NCBI RefSeq assembly: GCF_001083805.1
Contig: NZ_JXSK01000014.1
Span: forward strand, 1-64,000
Length of the DNA: 64,000 bases
Reading direction: 5' to 3'
Source of the DNA: Photorhabdus luminescens subsp. luminescens
Lineage (GTDB): Bacteria > Pseudomonadota > Gammaproteobacteria > Enterobacterales > Enterobacteriaceae
In this document: in pieces, positions 42,434-52,918 of the stretch
Layout of the letters: every line of letters starts with the position of its first letter
How positions within the stretch are numbered: the first letter of the stretch is position 1
Program-made: the position numbers and the translations under genes
The notes under the pieces: model-generated
Seen by the model: the letters and a program-made list of their open reading frames with translations, nothing else
The model's database searches: none
Told to the model about the DNA's origin: nothing

Positions 42434-42950
42434 GTCATGACATGCCGCTTCCGGCCTGTTCCGCAGTAAAAAAATGACAGCGTAAAATCGCCATCATTTA
42501 ATACGTGGCGTTAGCGAGAACAATAGACCGCGTCCAACTGAGTAGGATGGAGTGGAGACAAATAACAGAGAGTTTCGCTCTCTCAATGTTATGACCACAA
42601 GATCACGATATTTATCATACGAACATAAAAAAACGTGACAAATATCACACAAAATGGCTAATTAATCGCGATCAATAATAGGGAATGAATAAAAATCGCC
42701 GTCAATATCGACATTCCTCTTCTGCCTTATGTCGGCTAGAGTGCCTTTTCTAGATAAAGATGATTTGCAGCCTGAACATTCTTCAACCTCTTCTATCTGT
42801 CATCTGTCATCTGACCAATGACTACTCTACTGCAAAAAACAGCAAATAAAATAACCTAATGGGATAGGCAGTAAATTGCTGAATAAGATAGGATCTTGAC
42901 CTGATAAATATTAAATTAACCTTATCAATCTATTACAATAAGAAGGCATT
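42434..42950. other. Intergenic region between vgrG and the LtaS-like gene
   Basis: Promoters for both divergent genes must be here. A small AGAGAG/CTCTCT hairpin lies at 42568-42584. A TCTGTCATCTGTCATCTGAC run near 42793-42813 shows a 7-bp period. No gene or ERIC element was seen. The stretch 42640-42720 is AT-rich with several GATAAA-like words. Confidence 0.4.
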
Positions 42951-44966
42951 ATGTGGTTCTCCAGATTTAAACAAGCTTTTATCGCGCTGTTACTTCCCTG
43001 GCTGCTAACGGTAGTAACGCAAATGGCGGGAAGAATTTATCTCCTCTTCACTTATGGCAGTTATCAACTTTTTACTGACTCTACTCAAGACGTGGAACGA
43101 ATGTTCTGGATCGGCGGGCTGTTTGATATTCGTATTGCCAGTTTGCTGTTTGTGCCTTGTCTGCTGATTGCTAGCTTATTTGCCATTAATAAAAACAGCT
43201 TCAACATATGGCAACACGCCTATCCGTGGTTGGCAACCACACTCAATACCGTGGTCGGCGCTTTGACGGTAAGTAATGTTTACTACTATGCCACTTATGA
43301 ACGGTCATTCGATATTTTCATCTTCGGCTTAGTGGAAGATGATACTCAAGCCGTGCTGCACACCCTATGGAATGACTATCCCGTTATCGAAAGTTTGCTC
43401 TGTTTAGCGCTGTTCTCAATCGCTGTTTTCTGGTCCTGTCTGCTCTGGCAACGTTACCTTATTTCACGCACAGAGCGCAAAACCAGTCTGCCCATTTCTG
43501 CTATCGCAACGCTGGTTATTTTGACTGTTTGCTTCGTTGGCATGCGTGGCTCCATAGGTACCTTTCCACTACGTCAGGCCAATACACAGGTTTCAGAAGT
43601 CAAAATGCTTAATATGCTGACACCTAATGGTCCAATGGCGTTGAACTGGGCATTTAATGATCATTACAAAAATAGCCACTTCCCAGAAGCAACAGACGCA
43701 CAAGGTAGCTGGTTGTTAAAACATTTCCTAGAGAAACCAACCCCCGCAAATCTGTCACCGTTTATGGCTAAAACTGCCGATAATCCCACTGCTCAAAAAA
43801 ATCCACCTCACGTCATATTTAACGTCATGGAAAGTATGGGCTATCACCTACAAAGCCTGGATCGCCCAGACCTTGATATTTTTGGTACTCTACGCCAGCA
43901 CTGGCAAAACGACTGGCGTTTTGAACGTTTCGTCTCCGAAGGAGATGGCACCATTGACAGTTTGAGCCGCTTCTTGATTCGCAGCCCGAACAGCGCAATT
44001 AGCCAATCCACAGCGCAGAGTATTGATTTCACCAGCAATATGTTTAAACCCTATCTGGCGAATGGTTACAAAATCATCTTCGTCACATCGGGTAATGGAG
44101 CATGGCGTAATTTGAATCAGTTCCTGCCAAACCTGGGAGTCAGTGAATTTATTGATCAGAATGGACTGAAAAAACGCTATCCAGAAGCCAAATTTGATAC
44201 TTGGGGTGTGCCTGATGAGTTCATGTTCCGTTATATCGAAGATCGTCTGACTCAGGCAGAAAAGCATGGGGAACATGTTCTGATTATGTCATTGTCTACT
44301 ACCCATCACCCACCATATAGATCACCGGAAGGCTATCAGAAAACCGACATCAAGCTGAGTGATACCGAGAAACAACGTTTAAGTCATTTGGCTAGTGGTA
44401 ATGAATTACAAGAGGTTTTTCATACCCTACGTTACGCCAATGATCAATTAGGGCAATTTATTAGTTGGGTAAAATCTCAGTCATTAGCTTCTCATACTAT
44501 TATTGCAGCAACCGGTGACCATAATATTCGGGGTATCAGCTATCCAGATGCTCACGAACTGGCAATCGGCCACGGTGTACCGTTTTATCTCTACGTACCA
44601 CCCGCTTATCGCCAAAACACGTTTTTTGATGCTACCAGAGTCGGCAGTCATAAAGATATCTGGCCAACCCTCTACCATTTAAGTTTGTCAGATACGGCTT
44701 ACTACCGTACCGGCTGTAATTTGCTGGCTGAACATCTGGACCCTATCTGGTGTCAAGGATACAACCCAGAAGTCACTATTACACCGCAAGGGGCGTATGT
44801 CATGATAGGCAAAGGTGAATTTCGACCGTGGGCACAGCAAACGGGATTGTTACTCGGTGACCCCCAACCAATGACAGCAGACCAAACCAAACAGTTCCAA
44901 CGTTGGCAGGTATTTACCGATCTCCTGTCATGGCAATTAAATCGTCAAGTTCACCATCAACAATAA
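42951..44966 (+). CDS. LTA synthase-like sulfatase-family membrane enzyme
   Basis: The 671-aa protein has about five N-terminal membrane segments (first ~205 residues), then a periplasmic alkaline phosphatase/sulfatase-fold domain. Metal and catalytic positions of the LtaS type are visible: Glu294 in NVMESMG, Thr334 in EGDGTIDSL as the probable nucleophile, and the Asp-His pair in ATGDHNIRG near residue 525. In Gram-negative bacteria such enzymes transfer phosphoglycerol or phosphoethanolamine to periplasmic glucans or lipids. The exact acceptor is unknown. It is convergent with malG and shares a terminator at 44981-45012. It lies between the T6SS module and the mal genes and is not part of the E. 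coli mal loci. Confidence 0.8.
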   Translation: MWFSRFKQAFIALLLPWLLTVVTQMAGRIYLLFTYGSYQLFTDSTQDVERMFWIGGLFDIRIASLLFVPCLLIASLFAINKNSFNIWQHAYPWLATTLNTVVGALTVSNVYYYATYERSFDIFIFGLVEDDTQAVLHTLWNDYPVIESLLCLALFSIAVFWSCLLWQRYLISRTERKTSLPISAIATLVILTVCFVGMRGSIGTFPLRQANTQVSEVKMLNMLTPNGPMALNWAFNDHYKNSHFPEATDAQGSWLLKHFLEKPTPANLSPFMAKTADNPTAQKNPPHVIFNVMESMGYHLQSLDRPDLDIFGTLRQHWQNDWRFERFVSEGDGTIDSLSRFLIRSPNSAISQSTAQSIDFTSNMFKPYLANGYKIIFVTSGNGAWRNLNQFLPNLGVSEFIDQNGLKKRYPEAKFDTWGVPDEFMFRYIEDRLTQAEKHGEHVLIMSLSTTHHPPYRSPEGYQKTDIKLSDTEKQRLSHLASGNELQEVFHTLRYANDQLGQFISWVKSQSLASHTIIAATGDHNIRGISYPDAHELAIGHGVPFYLYVPPAYRQNTFFDATRVGSHKDIWPTLYHLSLSDTAYYRTGCNLLAEHLDPIWCQGYNPEVTITPQGAYVMIGKGEFRPWAQQTGLLLGDPQPMTADQTKQFQRWQVFTDLLSWQLNRQVHHQQ

Positions 44967-44980
44967 TTGATACTTCCATG

Positions 44981-45012
44981 AATCCCTTTAATCTCAATCT
45001 ATTAAAGGGATT
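44981..45012. terminator. Bidirectional terminator between the LtaS-like gene and malG
   Basis: AATCCCTTTAAT and ATTAAAGGGATT form a perfect 12-bp stem with an 8-nt loop, ending in TT. The A/T-rich stem foot serves both convergent genes. Confidence 0.75.
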
Positions 45013-45049
45013 TATACCCGTCCTCTTTCAAGTTGCCTCTTTGTATATA
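45013..45049 (-). repeat. Internally deleted ERIC relic (copy D)
   Basis: TATACCCGTCC followed by CTTTCAAGTTGCCTCTTTG matches the terminal ~31 bp of an ERIC in reverse orientation, then ends abruptly in TATATAC. The middle and other arm are missing. It abuts the convergent terminator directly. Confidence 0.75.
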
Positions 45050-45065
45050 CTGGTGAATATTGCGA

Positions 45066-45956
45066 TTAACCTTTTACTCCCCCGGCGGTCAAACCATTGA
45101 CCAGCCAGCGCTGAGCAACCAAGAAGACGATGGTAATAGGAAGTGCGGAAAGCACCGCGGCGGCGGCAAAATCGCCCCAAAGATAGTTCTGTGGGTTAAG
45201 GTACTGTTGCATGCCCACCGCCAAAGTGTAATTGTTCACATCTCGCAGCAGCAGCGAGGCAACCGGCACTTCCGTAATGACACCAATGAAGGAAAGAATG
45301 AATACCACTGCCAGAATCGGTACCGAAAGCGGCAGCAGCACCATGCGGAAAGCTTGCCACGGCGTCGCGCCATCAAGCGCGGCCGCCTCTTCCAAAGAGC
45401 CATCAATGGTTTCGAAATAACCTTTAATCGTCCAGACATGCAACGCAATGCCCCCCAGGTAGGAAAAAATCACGCCGCCGTGGGTATTAAGGCCGATAAA
45501 CGGCACATATTCCCCCAAACGATCAAACAGGGCATATAGCGCCACCAAGAATAGGACTGCCGGGAACATCTGAAAAATAAGCATGCCTTTCAGTAAGGCA
45601 CTTTTACCGCGAAAACGCATACGGGCAAAGGCATAAGCACAGGTAGTCGATAATGTAACGATACCTACGGCGGTAATAAAGGCGACCTTAACAGAGTTCC
45701 AGAGCCATAACATAACGGGGAAAGGGGGTGGTGTAACATGACCATCCGGTGACACCACACTGTAGCCAAGCGCTAATTTCCAATGCTCCCAGGAGATACT
45801 TTCCGGGATCAAACTCCCTGTCGCAAAGTTCCCCGGCCGCAGGGAGATAGTAATCACCATCAACAGCGGGAATACGATCATGGCAATAAAGGTTAACATC
45901 AACAAATGCGTCGCCAATACACGCCATTTCTGTGATTTGGGTCGAACCATCGCCAT
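45066..45956 (-). CDS. malG: Maltose ABC transporter permease MalG
   Basis: MalG is one of the two inner-membrane subunits of the MalFGK2 maltose/maltodextrin importer. The 296-aa protein has the family length and six hydrophobic segments. The EAA loop that contacts MalK reads [25 protein letters not shown] near residue 190. The C-terminus ends [16 protein letters not shown], like E. coli. It starts 12 nt after malF and is the last gene of malEFG. The stop is followed by an ERIC relic and a convergent terminator. Confidence 0.97.
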   Translation of the reverse strand: MAMVRPKSQKWRVLATHLLMLTFIAMIVFPLLMVITISLRPGNFATGSLIPESISWEHWKLALGYSVVSPDGHVTPPPFPVMLWLWNSVKVAFITAVGIVTLSTTCAYAFARMRFRGKSALLKGMLIFQMFPAVLFLVALYALFDRLGEYVPFIGLNTHGGVIFSYLGGIALHVWTIKGYFETIDGSLEEAAALDGATPWQAFRMVLLPLSVPILAVVFILSFIGVITEVPVASLLLRDVNNYTLAVGMQQYLNPQNYLWGDFAAAAVLSALPITIVFLVAQRWLVNGLTAGGVKG

Positions 45957-45968
45957 TGCATTCCCTCC

Positions 45969-47525
45969 TTAGTCAAATTTAATACGGGTAGCTTTCAGGT
46001 TAATAATCGCCAGCGCACCCACCAGCAAAAAGATCACGGTGGCAACCGCCGCAGCCAAACCAAAATCCTGACCACTACCACCATCGAAAGCAATACGGTA
46101 AGTATAGTTCACCAATAAATCGGTATAGCCTGCCGGTGTCGTGGTGCCAATGCGATCCGGCCTGCCAAGAGTTAGCAACTGAATCAGAACAAAGTTGTTA
46201 AAGTTAAAGGCAAAACTGGCGATCATCAGCGGCGTCAGCGGTTTAATCAGCAATGGGAAGGTAATCTTGAAAAAATTCTGCAACGGCCCCGCCCCATCCA
46301 TTGCCGACGCTTCATACAAATCGTCTGGTATTGCTTTTAACAATCCCATGCAGAGGATCATCATGTAGGGATACCCAAGCCAGGTATTCACTATAATCAG
46401 CATGGTTCGGGCCATCGTCGGATCGGCAAACCAAGCAGGTTTAATACCAAACAGACCGTTAAGCAACAGATTGATCTCGCCGAAACTCTGATTAAATAAT
46501 CCTTTAAAAATCAAAATGGAAATAAACGATGGCACTGCATAAGGCAGAATCAGCAGCATGCGATAAACACCACGGCCTTTCAGCGCTTCCCACTGCACAA
46601 TGCAAGCCAGAACCATGCCAACAGCTACAGTCAGCACCACAGTGAACAGAGAAAAGACAACCGTCCAAACGAAAATAGCAAGGAACGGTTTCTGAATACC
46701 TTCATCCTGTATCACCCGCAGAAAATTTTTCCACCCGATGGCAACAGTAAATCCCGGCGTCAGAGTCTCATTGCCCCATTTCCCCTCAGCATTAATCGAC
46801 TGATAGAAACCGGTATCAATATTGGGACGATAAAGCGTACCTGTTTGATTGTCGGTAAGGGTCTTACCATCTTCCCCAAGAGAGTATAGAGGATTCACGC
46901 CAGCGAATTGACGTAGTGAACTCATTCTCAACCAGCTACCATCCGGTAGAACAGCAACCAACTGGTTCAACGCCTGTCGATTCTGGGTGATAATGCGCAA
47001 TGTCGCGGCTTCACCGTTCTCAATGTTGTCCTGCTCGTGCAAATGTAAAGCCGTCTCTTTTGTTACTGACAGAGAAAATGGCTCGGACACCAGTTGTTTA
47101 GTCTGGCCCGGTGCGCTCAGCGCCAAAACCCACAAGTCCGATTTTGGGTAGAGCTTAAAAGTAAATGTTTGCCCTGATTGATACTGACGGCTCATCAGGA
47201 CCGATTGTGCACGTTCAAAAGTCAGTTGATTGGTACTGCTATAGTTGGTAAAGGCGATGGCAATGGTGCAAATAAGCGGAAACAGTACAAACAATCCCAT
47301 TCCGGCTATACCCGGATAGACATAGCGCCAGGCATAAGTATTGCGGTTGGCAAAAACGTAAATCCCTATTCCTAACAATACCAGTGTCAGTATTGCGAAT
47401 AGATACTCTCCCTGTGAGTACATCAATACCACCAGATAACCGGTAAAGAGTATACACAGGCTCACTGCAAACCATTTCAGAGCAGAATGCTGCCACCATG
47501 ATGTTTTTTCGAGCGTCGCTGACAT
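45969..47525 (-). CDS. malF: Maltose ABC transporter permease MalF
   Basis: MalF pairs with MalG to form the translocation path of the maltose importer. The 518-aa protein has the long periplasmic P2 loop that is specific to enterobacterial MalF (about residues 95-270). Eight membrane segments are expected. The EAA loop reads YEASAMDGAGPLQNFFKITFPLL near residue 405. The N-terminus MSATLEKTSWWQHSALKWF is slightly different from E. coli but comparable in length (514 aa). It lies 124 nt downstream of malE, with two hairpins in the gap, and just before malG. Confidence 0.97.
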   Translation of the reverse strand: MSATLEKTSWWQHSALKWFAVSLCILFTGYLVVLMYSQGEYLFAILTLVLLGIGIYVFANRNTYAWRYVYPGIAGMGLFVLFPLICTIAIAFTNYSSTNQLTFERAQSVLMSRQYQSGQTFTFKLYPKSDLWVLALSAPGQTKQLVSEPFSLSVTKETALHLHEQDNIENGEAATLRIITQNRQALNQLVAVLPDGSWLRMSSLRQFAGVNPLYSLGEDGKTLTDNQTGTLYRPNIDTGFYQSINAEGKWGNETLTPGFTVAIGWKNFLRVIQDEGIQKPFLAIFVWTVVFSLFTVVLTVAVGMVLACIVQWEALKGRGVYRMLLILPYAVPSFISILIFKGLFNQSFGEINLLLNGLFGIKPAWFADPTMARTMLIIVNTWLGYPYMMILCMGLLKAIPDDLYEASAMDGAGPLQNFFKITFPLLIKPLTPLMIASFAFNFNNFVLIQLLTLGRPDRIGTTTPAGYTDLLVNYTYRIAFDGGSGQDFGLAAAVATVIFLLVGALAIINLKATRIKFD

Positions 47526-47579
47526 AATGCTCTTCCTTTTTACTACGACGTAACAGCTTTGCGGATAGCTTAATCAATC

Positions 47580-47637
47580 TTCCTGCAAACAGGCATCCTT
47601 ACTGGTTGCAGGAAAGAGACACCCTTCTCGGGAGAAG
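47580..47637 (-). promoter_or_regulatory. malE-malF intercistronic hairpins
   Basis: Two stems are visible: TTCCTGCAA (47580-47588) with TTGCAGGAA (47606-47614), and CTTCTC with GAGAAG (47624-47637). In E. coli the same gap holds REP hairpins that stabilise the malE mRNA and lower malF expression; an equivalent role is inferred. Confidence 0.55.
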
Positions 47638-47649
47638 AGCGCCCACAGG

Positions 47650-48849
47650 TCACTTGGTTATACGGGCTTCTGCATCACTGAGCGCAGCCTCAACGGTCTG
47701 ACGGCCGGTCAACGCATTAACCACAGCGCTGCGCATGGCATACCAAAAACTGCTCATTTGTGAGACATTCGGCATGATTTCGCCTCTTTGAGCATTTTCC
47801 ATCGTGGCAGCAATACGCGGGTCCTTGGCTAGAATATCCTGATAGGATTTCAGCGCCACAGCGCCCAACGGTTTATCCTTATTCACCATCTCAAGACCTT
47901 CGTTGGTCAGCAAATAGTTTTCCAGAAACTCCTTCGCTAGCTCTTTATTCGGGCTGGCGGCATTAATACCTGCCGTCAGTACGCCGACAAACGGTTTAGA
48001 CGGATGACCTTTAAAGGTTGGCAACAACGCCACGCCGTAATTTATGTTATTTTTGTCGATGTTGGACCACGTCCACGGACCGTTGATGGTCATCGCCGTT
48101 TCACCTTTGTTGAACGCGGCTTCGGCGATGGAATAGTCAGCATCTGCGTTCAGATGCTTATTTTTCACCAAATCGATAATGAAATTCAGCCCTGCCTTGG
48201 AACCTGCATTATTCACGCCGGCATTTTTCACATCGTATGCGCCATTTTCCAACTTGAAAGCATACCCTCCGTCCGCGGCAATCAACGGCCAGGTGAAATA
48301 AGGCTCTTGCAGATTAAACATAATGGCGCTTTTGCCTTTGCTCTTTAGTTCTTTATCCAGAGCCGGGATCTCTTCCCAAGTTTTTGGCGGGGTCTTCACC
48401 AAGTCTTTATTATAGATAAGAGAGAGAGCTTCAACGGCGATAGGATAACCGACCAGTTTACCGTCGTAGCGCACCGCATCCCAAGTAAATGGAAATAACT
48501 TGTCCTTGAAGTTCTGATCCGGCGTGATTTCCGCCACCAAACCAGACTGGGCGTAGCCGCCAAAGCGGTCATGCGCCCAGAAAATAATATCCGGCCCATC
48601 ACCGGCTGCTGCAACTTGTGGATACTTCTCTTCAAACTTGTTTGGATGCTCAACCGTAACATTGACACCCGTATCTTGTTCAAATTTCTTACCAACTTGC
48701 GCCAGGCCATTATAGCCTTTATCGCCGTTGATCCAGATAACTAGCTTACCTTCTTCAATTTTTGCGAAAGCAGAAGCAGAAAGCGCCAGTGAGGCTAAAA
48801 CAGAAAGCGCCAGGGTACGAGCGCCTACTTTTAAGGTTGTTTTTATCAT
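47650..48849 (-). CDS. malE: Maltose/maltodextrin-binding protein MalE
   Basis: MalE is the periplasmic receptor that delivers maltose and maltodextrins to MalFGK2. The ~399-aa precursor has a Sec signal peptide ending ALSASAFA before [20 protein letters not shown], which is nearly identical to the mature E. coli N-terminus. Ligand-binding segments such as [22 protein letters not shown] and GPWTWSNID are conserved. Two ATG codons are in tandem; the second (48849) has better spacing from AAGGA, the first is 48852. It is the first gene of malEFG, divergent from malK, with MalT boxes in the shared control region. Confidence 0.97.
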   Translation of the reverse strand: MIKTTLKVGARTLALSVLASLALSASAFAKIEEGKLVIWINGDKGYNGLAQVGKKFEQDTGVNVTVEHPNKFEEKYPQVAAAGDGPDIIFWAHDRFGGYAQSGLVAEITPDQNFKDKLFPFTWDAVRYDGKLVGYPIAVEALSLIYNKDLVKTPPKTWEEIPALDKELKSKGKSAIMFNLQEPYFTWPLIAADGGYAFKLENGAYDVKNAGVNNAGSKAGLNFIIDLVKNKHLNADADYSIAEAAFNKGETAMTINGPWTWSNIDKNNINYGVALLPTFKGHPSKPFVGVLTAGINAASPNKELAKEFLENYLLTNEGLEMVNKDKPLGAVALKSYQDILAKDPRIAATMENAQRGEIMPNVSQMSSFWYAMRSAVVNALTGRQTVEAALSDAEARITK

Positions 48850-48852
48850 CAT

Positions 48853-49230
48853 TCCGTCCTTATAGTAGTTTGAATAGGTTCAGGGTGAACTGTTTTGTTA
48901 CATTGGCGGAGAATGCTGGCCTAGTGTGCGATCAACAATGGAAAGACTCATCCTCCCCTACTCTACGCCCTGCCCGGAATGGCTGTGATCTCTATTCCAA
49001 AAACAACAGAACCGTGCCGTTGACCACAAAAAGGGGCATCTCTTTTTGCGAGAATTATCACAAATTATCCATTAGCCCGTACCTCACCAGCTCAGTAACG
49101 CTTATCTCATCCTCCTGATTCCTCCCCCATAAAAAACTTGGGTATGGAGGATTTACTCACCCGTCATCTTAAACACACTCTGGTTTATTATTTTTCACCG
49201 CGAATTGCGGTGATAAGTCCGGGGGAGCAC
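48853..49230. promoter_or_regulatory. malE-malK divergent control region with MalT boxes
   Basis: MalT-box matches are CATCCTCCCC at 48949-48958 (reverse GGGGAGGATG), CATCCTCC at 49109-49116, CCTCCCCC at 49121-49128, and GGAGGATT at 49146-49153. Clustered boxes on both sides and divergent genes match the E. coli malEFG/malK-lamB-malM control region, where MalT and CRP act together. I could not place CRP sites with confidence. Confidence 0.7.
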
Positions 49231-50340
49231 ATGTCAAGCGTCACACTACATAATGTATCGAAGGCTTATGGTGAAACTATTATTTCCAAGAGCATCAACC
49301 TTGAGATACAAGAAGGCGAATTTATTGTTTTTGTCGGTCCATCAGGTTGTGGGAAATCGACAATACTAAGAATGATTGCAGGTCTGGAAGATGTGACTTC
49401 CGGTGATTTGCTGATCAATAACATCCGAATGAACGATGTGCCACCTGCCAAACGCGGCGTTGGAATGGTTTTTCAGTCTTATGCACTGTATCCCCACCTG
49501 TCTGTCGCAGGCAATATGTCATTCGGCATGAAGCTGGCTGGCGCCAAAAAAAGTGATATTCAGCAACGGGTAAAGCAAATTGCCGAGATGCTTCAACTCG
49601 CTCACCTGCTTGATCGCCGCCCTAAAGCCCTATCAGGCGGGCAACGTCAACGTGTTGCTATTGGCCGCACTCTGGTCGCTGAACCCAGTGTTTTTCTGTT
49701 AGATGAACCTCTTTCCAATCTGGACGCCGCGCTGCGGGTCCAAATGCGCATTGAAATCTCGCGTCTGCACAAACGATTGCAACGCACGATGATTTATGTC
49801 ACCCACGATCAGGTTGAAGCGATGACGCTGGCCGACAGAATCGTGGTACTGGATGGTGGAGATGTTGCCCAGATCGGCAAACCTCTTGAACTTTACCATT
49901 ACCCGGTCAATCGCTTTGTCGCCAGCTTTATTGGCTCACCCAAAATGAATTTCCTGCCAGTTAAAGTCACGGCTACCGCTATTGATCAGGTACAGATTAC
50001 TCTGCCCAACCGACAGCAAATCTGGCTGCCCGTAGAAAGCAAGGGTGTAAAAGTAGGCAGTAATGTCTCTCTGGGGATACGTCCTGAACACCTCCTGCCA
50101 AGTGATATTGCTGATGTCACGCTGGAAGGCATAGTGCAGGTTGTCGAACAGTTAGGAAATGAAACCCAGGTTCACATTGAAATCCCGGCCATTCATCAGA
50201 ATCTGGTTTATCGCCAGCCTGATGTTGTGCTGGTAGAAGAAGGATCGACCTTCACCATCGGATTACCTCCCCACCGCTGCCATTTATTCCGGGAAGACGG
50301 AACAGCATGTCAGCGTCTGCATCAAGAACCCGGTGTTTGA
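49231..50340 (+). CDS. malK: Maltose ABC transporter ATPase MalK
   Basis: MalK drives the maltose importer by ATP hydrolysis and also inhibits MalT in the absence of substrate. The 369-aa protein has the Walker [10 protein letters not shown] near residue 36, Q-loop [11 protein letters not shown], signature [15 protein letters not shown], Walker [14 protein letters not shown] and switch THDQVEA. The C-terminal regulatory domain, with [16 protein letters not shown], extends to the last residues [16 protein letters not shown], as in E. coli. A frame open to 49138 adds an unconserved extension. GGGGGAG precedes the ATG at 49231. It is followed by lamB and malM. Confidence 0.97.
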   Translation: MSSVTLHNVSKAYGETIISKSINLEIQEGEFIVFVGPSGCGKSTILRMIAGLEDVTSGDLLINNIRMNDVPPAKRGVGMVFQSYALYPHLSVAGNMSFGMKLAGAKKSDIQQRVKQIAEMLQLAHLLDRRPKALSGGQRQRVAIGRTLVAEPSVFLLDEPLSNLDAALRVQMRIEISRLHKRLQRTMIYVTHDQVEAMTLADRIVVLDGGDVAQIGKPLELYHYPVNRFVASFIGSPKMNFLPVKVTATAIDQVQITLPNRQQIWLPVESKGVKVGSNVSLGIRPEHLLPSDIADVTLEGIVQVVEQLGNETQVHIEIPAIHQNLVYRQPDVVLVEEGSTFTIGLPPHRCHLFREDGTACQRLHQEPGV

Positions 50341-50346
50341 GCCTGA

Positions 50347-51663
<1,317 letters not shown>

Positions 51664-51722
51664 TGCGGTTATAACGACTTAATCTCAGATCCATCAAATT
51701 ATTTGTAATTATTAACGCCTTT

Positions 51723-51849
51723 TAGACTCTATGGATTTCAAGATGCGTCGCGACGGCAAGGGAGCGAATCCCCGGGAGCATAGAGAACTATGTGACCGGG
51801 GTGAGCGAGTGCCGCCAACAAACAGGCAACTTGAAAGATAACGAGTATA
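51723..51849 (+). repeat. ERIC element, full length (copy B)
   Basis: The 127-bp element carries the same core words as copy A, with a degenerate left end (TAGACTC) and a slightly altered right end. It sits in the 254-bp gap between lamB and malM, where it may form an mRNA hairpin that tunes malM expression. Confidence 0.93.
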
Positions 51850-51917
51850 GACTGATATGCCTTTTGCCCGTGGGTATCAGTCTCTTTCTTTTCAACCGAA
51901 CAAGGGAAAGGTAAGAA

Positions 51918-52835
51918 ATGAAAACTAAACTACTCTCATGTTGCCTTAGTGCTGTACTTTGTAGCACGGCGCCTCTGATAAGCTATGCAACATCTATCAC
52001 TACAACAACTCAAACAACCACGACACAGGCTATTGTTGCACCTTCCCTCTCAGCAACAGCATTGCAAAAACTGAGCTGGCAACCGATTAATACCAGTGAT
52101 ACTCAGACCATTATCCTCAATGCCACATCCCAACATCTTAATGAGGGAGATATTCAGGGGCCGATAGCAGCATTCGCGCTGCCGGCAAACCGAGGCTCTC
52201 TGGATATTACCCTGAGCAGCTTGGTACAAGATAAACAAGTTTACGTACCCAATGTTTTAGTACTGGATCAAGGGTTACGCCCTGCCGCATTTTATCCAAG
52301 CAGCTACTTTCCATATGAACGTCCCGGGGTTATGTCCACCGACCGGCTGGAAGGCACATTAAAGCTAACGCCAGCACTGGGGCAACAACAAATTTATATA
52401 CTGGTCTACACCACTCGCACCGATTTGCAGCAATCCACACAAATGGTTGATCCCGCCAAAGCTTACGCTCAAGGCGTCGGTAATGCCGTTCCCGCTATTC
52501 CAGATCCCGTTGCCCGCCATACGCAAACAGGTACGTTGAAGCTGAAAGTAAAATCAGAACAAAACGCCGGCAACATCACGATTGGTCAAGTTTTCTCAAC
52601 TCCAGCACAAGAACCGATCATTATCGGGCCAACACAAGCCACCGTAACCTCATCTATGCCGCAAAAAGTCAAACCGGTCTTGAGCGATACAGAACGTTAT
52701 TTCAGTGATGCAATTAAAAAGGAAATTAATAACGGCAACATTGATAAGGCGCTAAAATTGCTGGATGAAGCGGAACGTCTTGGATCTTCAACGGCACGAG
52801 AAACGTTTATCAACAGCATCAAAAACAAAGGGTAA
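51918..52835 (+). CDS. malM: Maltose operon periplasmic protein MalM
   Basis: MalM is a periplasmic protein of the mal regulon without an assigned biochemical role. The 305-aa precursor has an N-terminal signal peptide (MKTKLLSCCLSAVLCSTAPLI). A Thr-rich segment, LSATALQKLSWQPINTS, then follows. The domain contains SLVQDKQVYVPNVLVLDQGLRPAAFYPSSYF, the RLEGTLKLTPA block and a terminal helix DAIKKEINNGNIDKALKLLDEAERLG. The same features occur in E. coli MalM. It is the last gene of malK-lamB-malM and is followed by a terminator at 52851-52874. Confidence 0.95.
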   Translation: MKTKLLSCCLSAVLCSTAPLISYATSITTTTQTTTTQAIVAPSLSATALQKLSWQPINTSDTQTIILNATSQHLNEGDIQGPIAAFALPANRGSLDITLSSLVQDKQVYVPNVLVLDQGLRPAAFYPSSYFPYERPGVMSTDRLEGTLKLTPALGQQQIYILVYTTRTDLQQSTQMVDPAKAYAQGVGNAVPAIPDPVARHTQTGTLKLKVKSEQNAGNITIGQVFSTPAQEPIIIGPTQATVTSSMPQKVKPVLSDTERYFSDAIKKEINNGNIDKALKLLDEAERLGSSTARETFINSIKNKG

Positions 52836-52850
52836 ACCACCGCAAAACAA

Positions 52851-52874
52851 ATGCTCTCCGAATGAGGAGGGCAT
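52851..52874. terminator. Terminator between malM and the glycosyltransferase gene
   Basis: ATGCTCTCC and GGAGGGCAT pair around GAATGA, with one non-Watson-Crick pair. It lies 16 nt after malM and 45 nt before the end of the convergent glycosyltransferase gene. Confidence 0.55.
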
Positions 52875-52918
52875 CAGGTTTCACTTTCATTACATTTTCT
52901 GGGCGGCAATATTTATGG

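Noticed and set aside
42790-42815. TCTGTCATCTG repeats compared with the 23S helix 45 insert
   Set aside because: Both share CTGTC-type words, but the similarity is short and low in complexity, so no common origin can be claimed.
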